From assembly GCA_023397505.1 (NCBI GenBank), contig JAEWUC010000002.1:372001-436000 (forward strand): a DNA stretch of 64,000 nt. Reading direction: 5' to 3'. The translations under genes and the position numbers were made by a program. Shown here piece by piece: positions 62,578 through 64,000 of this stretch. Position 1 is the stretch's first letter, and each line of letters opens with the position of its first letter. This stretch comes from Bacteroidota bacterium (GTDB taxonomy: Bacteria > Bacteroidota > Ignavibacteria > Ignavibacteriales > Melioribacteraceae). The notes beneath the pieces were generated by a model. That model saw only the letters and a program-made list of their open reading frames with translations, ran no database searches and was not told the DNA's origin.

Positions 62578-62595
62578 GAAACCTCGTTAAAATAA

Positions 62596-64000
62596 TCAAT
62601 ACTCTTCTTCTTCAGAAGCAGTTTCCTCTTCGGCTGGTTTGGGCATTGTCCAGCTAGCGAAATCACAATCGGGATATCGGTTACATCCATAGAAAATTTT
62701 ACCGCGCTTTGTTCTTCTTGTAATCACTTCGCCTTCGCTGCATTTGGGACATTTTAAACCAAGTGTAATAATCTTTGTAAAATCACAATCGGGATATTTT
62801 TCGCAGCCGATAAATTTTCCGAATTTACCTTCGCGGTAAACGGTTCGCGATCCGCACTTCGGACAAGTTTCACCTGTGAATTCCGGTTCATTACTTCCAG
62901 TGCTAATCTCTTTAAGCGATTTTATGTTTTTACATTCGGGATAGTTTGTACATGCTAAAAATTTGCCGTAACGACCTATTTTGATATCCATATCGGAACC
63001 GCACTTATCGCATTTTATTTTTTCAAGAGTAGATTCAACTTCAATAAGCGATTTTGCGAATGGACCGTAAAAATCATTGAGTACTTGTATATAATCTATT
63101 TCGCCTTCGGCAATTAGATCTAATTCATCTTCCATTTTAGCTGTAAAGTTAACATTAAAGATGTTTGGAAAATTCTGAACAAGTATTCCACTAACCTTTT
63201 TACCGAGCGCCGTTGGTACTAATTTACGTTCAATCTGTTCTACATATTTCCTATCGATGATTGTTCCCATAATCATAGCATAAGTACTCGGTCTTCCAAT
63301 GCCGTTGCTCTCAAGTTCTTTTATCAAAGAGCTTTCCGTAAAACGCGGCGGCGGTTTTGTAAAATGCTGATTTTTAACTAATTCTTCCAAAGAAACTTTT
63401 TGATCAACTACCAGACCGGCCGGTATTTTACCACCGTTGCCGTTTTCATCGGAAGAGTCTTCAGTTGTTTCATCATATAATGTTAAAAAGCCGTCAAATA
63501 AAATTGTAGTTCCGGAACTTCTAAAAACAAATTCATCAGCTTTTATACTTACTGTTGTAGTTTCTAAACGCGCGGATTCCATCTGCGAAGCGATGAATCT
63601 TTTCCAAATTAATTCATACAATTTAAACTGCGCTTCATCTAAAAAAGGTTTTACAAATTCAGGTGTATATTTTAATGATGTTGGTCTTACAGCTTCGTGA
63701 GCGTCCTGTATATTCTTTTTGTTTTTTTGATCAAATACACGCGGTTTTTCCGGCATATAATTATTGCCGTATTTATCGCCTATGAAATTTCTTGCATCGC
63801 TAACAATATCATCACTTAATCTTGTTGAATCAGTTCTCATGTAAGTAATTAGACCGGTTACACCCTCTTCTCCAAGTTCAATCCCCTCATAAAGCTGTTG
63901 TGCAAGCATCATTGTTCTGCGCGGTCTGTATTTCAATTTACGCGAAGCTTCAACTTGTAGTGAACTTGTAATAAATGGGGGAAACGGATTTCTCTTAGAT
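62596..64000 (-). CDS. topA: DNA topoisomerase I (C-terminal part, runs off the window)
   Basis: This gene continues beyond the right end of the window. The frame stays open to the last base (residues NPFPPFITSSLQ before the first TTG), so only the C-terminal 468 or so residues are seen. The active-site Tyr is in GLITYMRTDSTRLS, the HxAxRP region in DAHEAVRPTS, and the RFTESSLIKELESNGIGRPSTYA motif follows. The C terminus has three zinc ribbons (CDKCGSDM...CTNYPEC; CPKCGSR...CEKYPDC; CPKCSEGE...CNRYPDC). The Toprim domain lies outside. Xer follows after 18 bases. Confidence 0.95.
   Translation of the reverse strand, partial: SKRNPFPPFITSSLQVEASRKLKYRPRRTMMLAQQLYEGIELGEEGVTGLITYMRTDSTRLSDDIVSDARNFIGDKYGNNYMPEKPRVFDQKNKKNIQDAHEAVRPTSLKYTPEFVKPFLDEAQFKLYELIWKRFIASQMESARLETTTVSIKADEFVFRSSGTTILFDGFLTLYDETTEDSSDENGNGGKIPAGLVVDQKVSLEELVKNQHFTKPPPRFTESSLIKELESNGIGRPSTYAMIMGTIIDRKYVEQIERKLVPTALGKKVSGILVQNFPNIFNVNFTAKMEDELDLIAEGEIDYIQVLNDFYGPFAKSLIEVESTLEKIKCDKCGSDMDIKIGRYGKFLACTNYPECKNIKSLKEISTGSNEPEFTGETCPKCGSRTVYREGKFGKFIGCEKYPDCDFTKIITLGLKCPKCSEGEVITRRTKRGKIFYGCNRYPDCDFASWTMPKPAEEETASEEEEY

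Overview
This is an AT-rich stretch of bacterial chromosome with ordinary housekeeping genes and one large hydrogen-metabolism block. Gene content (a CbxX-type multi-AAA protein, DUF2807/GIN and DUF5683 proteins, cation efflux, MEP-pathway IspE, HprK with a short HPF, RicT next to HolB, two HydABC-like [FeFe]-hydrogenase sets, a PduS/PduT pair) points to an anaerobic or facultative Gram-negative bacterium of the FCB group. The Ignavibacteria/Chlorobi side is most likely. This placement is inferred from gene families, since the window holds no rRNA. No insertion sequence, prophage or CRISPR array was seen, and no gap between genes exceeds 300 bases.

Layout. 1-4.5 kb: a flotillin-like FloA with a small membrane protein, divergent from clpC and a pterin dehydratase. 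4.5-7.6 kb: pyrE, an M64 peptidase and a SpoIIE-type phosphatase. 7.6-10.4 kb: a PduS-like flavo-Fe-S protein and a PduT-like shell protein with its cluster cysteine, without other microcompartment genes, then an SDR. 10.4-14.3 kb: a 1305-residue protein with TPRs and three CbxX/CfxQ AAA modules. 14.5-16.8 kb: a GIN-domain lipoprotein, purE and a CDF transporter. 17-29.2 kb: the hydrogenase block, read in one direction: NuoE-, NuoF- and HydA-like genes (set 1), a hydrogenase-like histidine kinase, a receiver, a receiver-PAS-kinase hybrid, a second receiver, then NuoE-, NuoF- and HydA-like genes (set 2). 29.4-33.8 kb: an outer-membrane-like protein and two sister membrane histidine kinases. 34-39 kb, minus strand: three GT9 glycosyltransferases, a homocysteine methyltransferase and ispE. 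39-46.4 kb: an SDR, rqcH, a GlmU-like protein, then PASTA protein-rpe and folP-cdaA. 46.5-56.2 kb, mostly plus strand: a metal-dependent hydrolase, parA-parB, membrane proteins, ppx, aroQ, merR, tRNA-Pro, purF, pgsA, ftsY. 56.2-64 kb, minus strand: hbd, ricT-holB, a DUF2795 protein, an M23 peptidase, hpf-hprK, a xer recombinase and a topA that runs off the right end.

How the genes may work together. Each hydrogenase set has the NuoE/NuoF/HydA composition of NAD(P)- and ferredoxin-linked, possibly electron-bifurcating hydrogenases. Between the sets lies a kinase whose N-terminal half resembles the H-cluster domain of HydA but with altered cysteine spacing. It most plausibly senses H2 or redox state and signals through the neighbouring receivers. 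The last receiver gene carries within its 3' end a very strong Shine-Dalgarno for the second NuoE gene, tying signalling genes and enzyme genes together. The PduS/PduT pair nearby is another redox conduit, but its substrate is unknown. No HydE/F/G maturases are present in the window.
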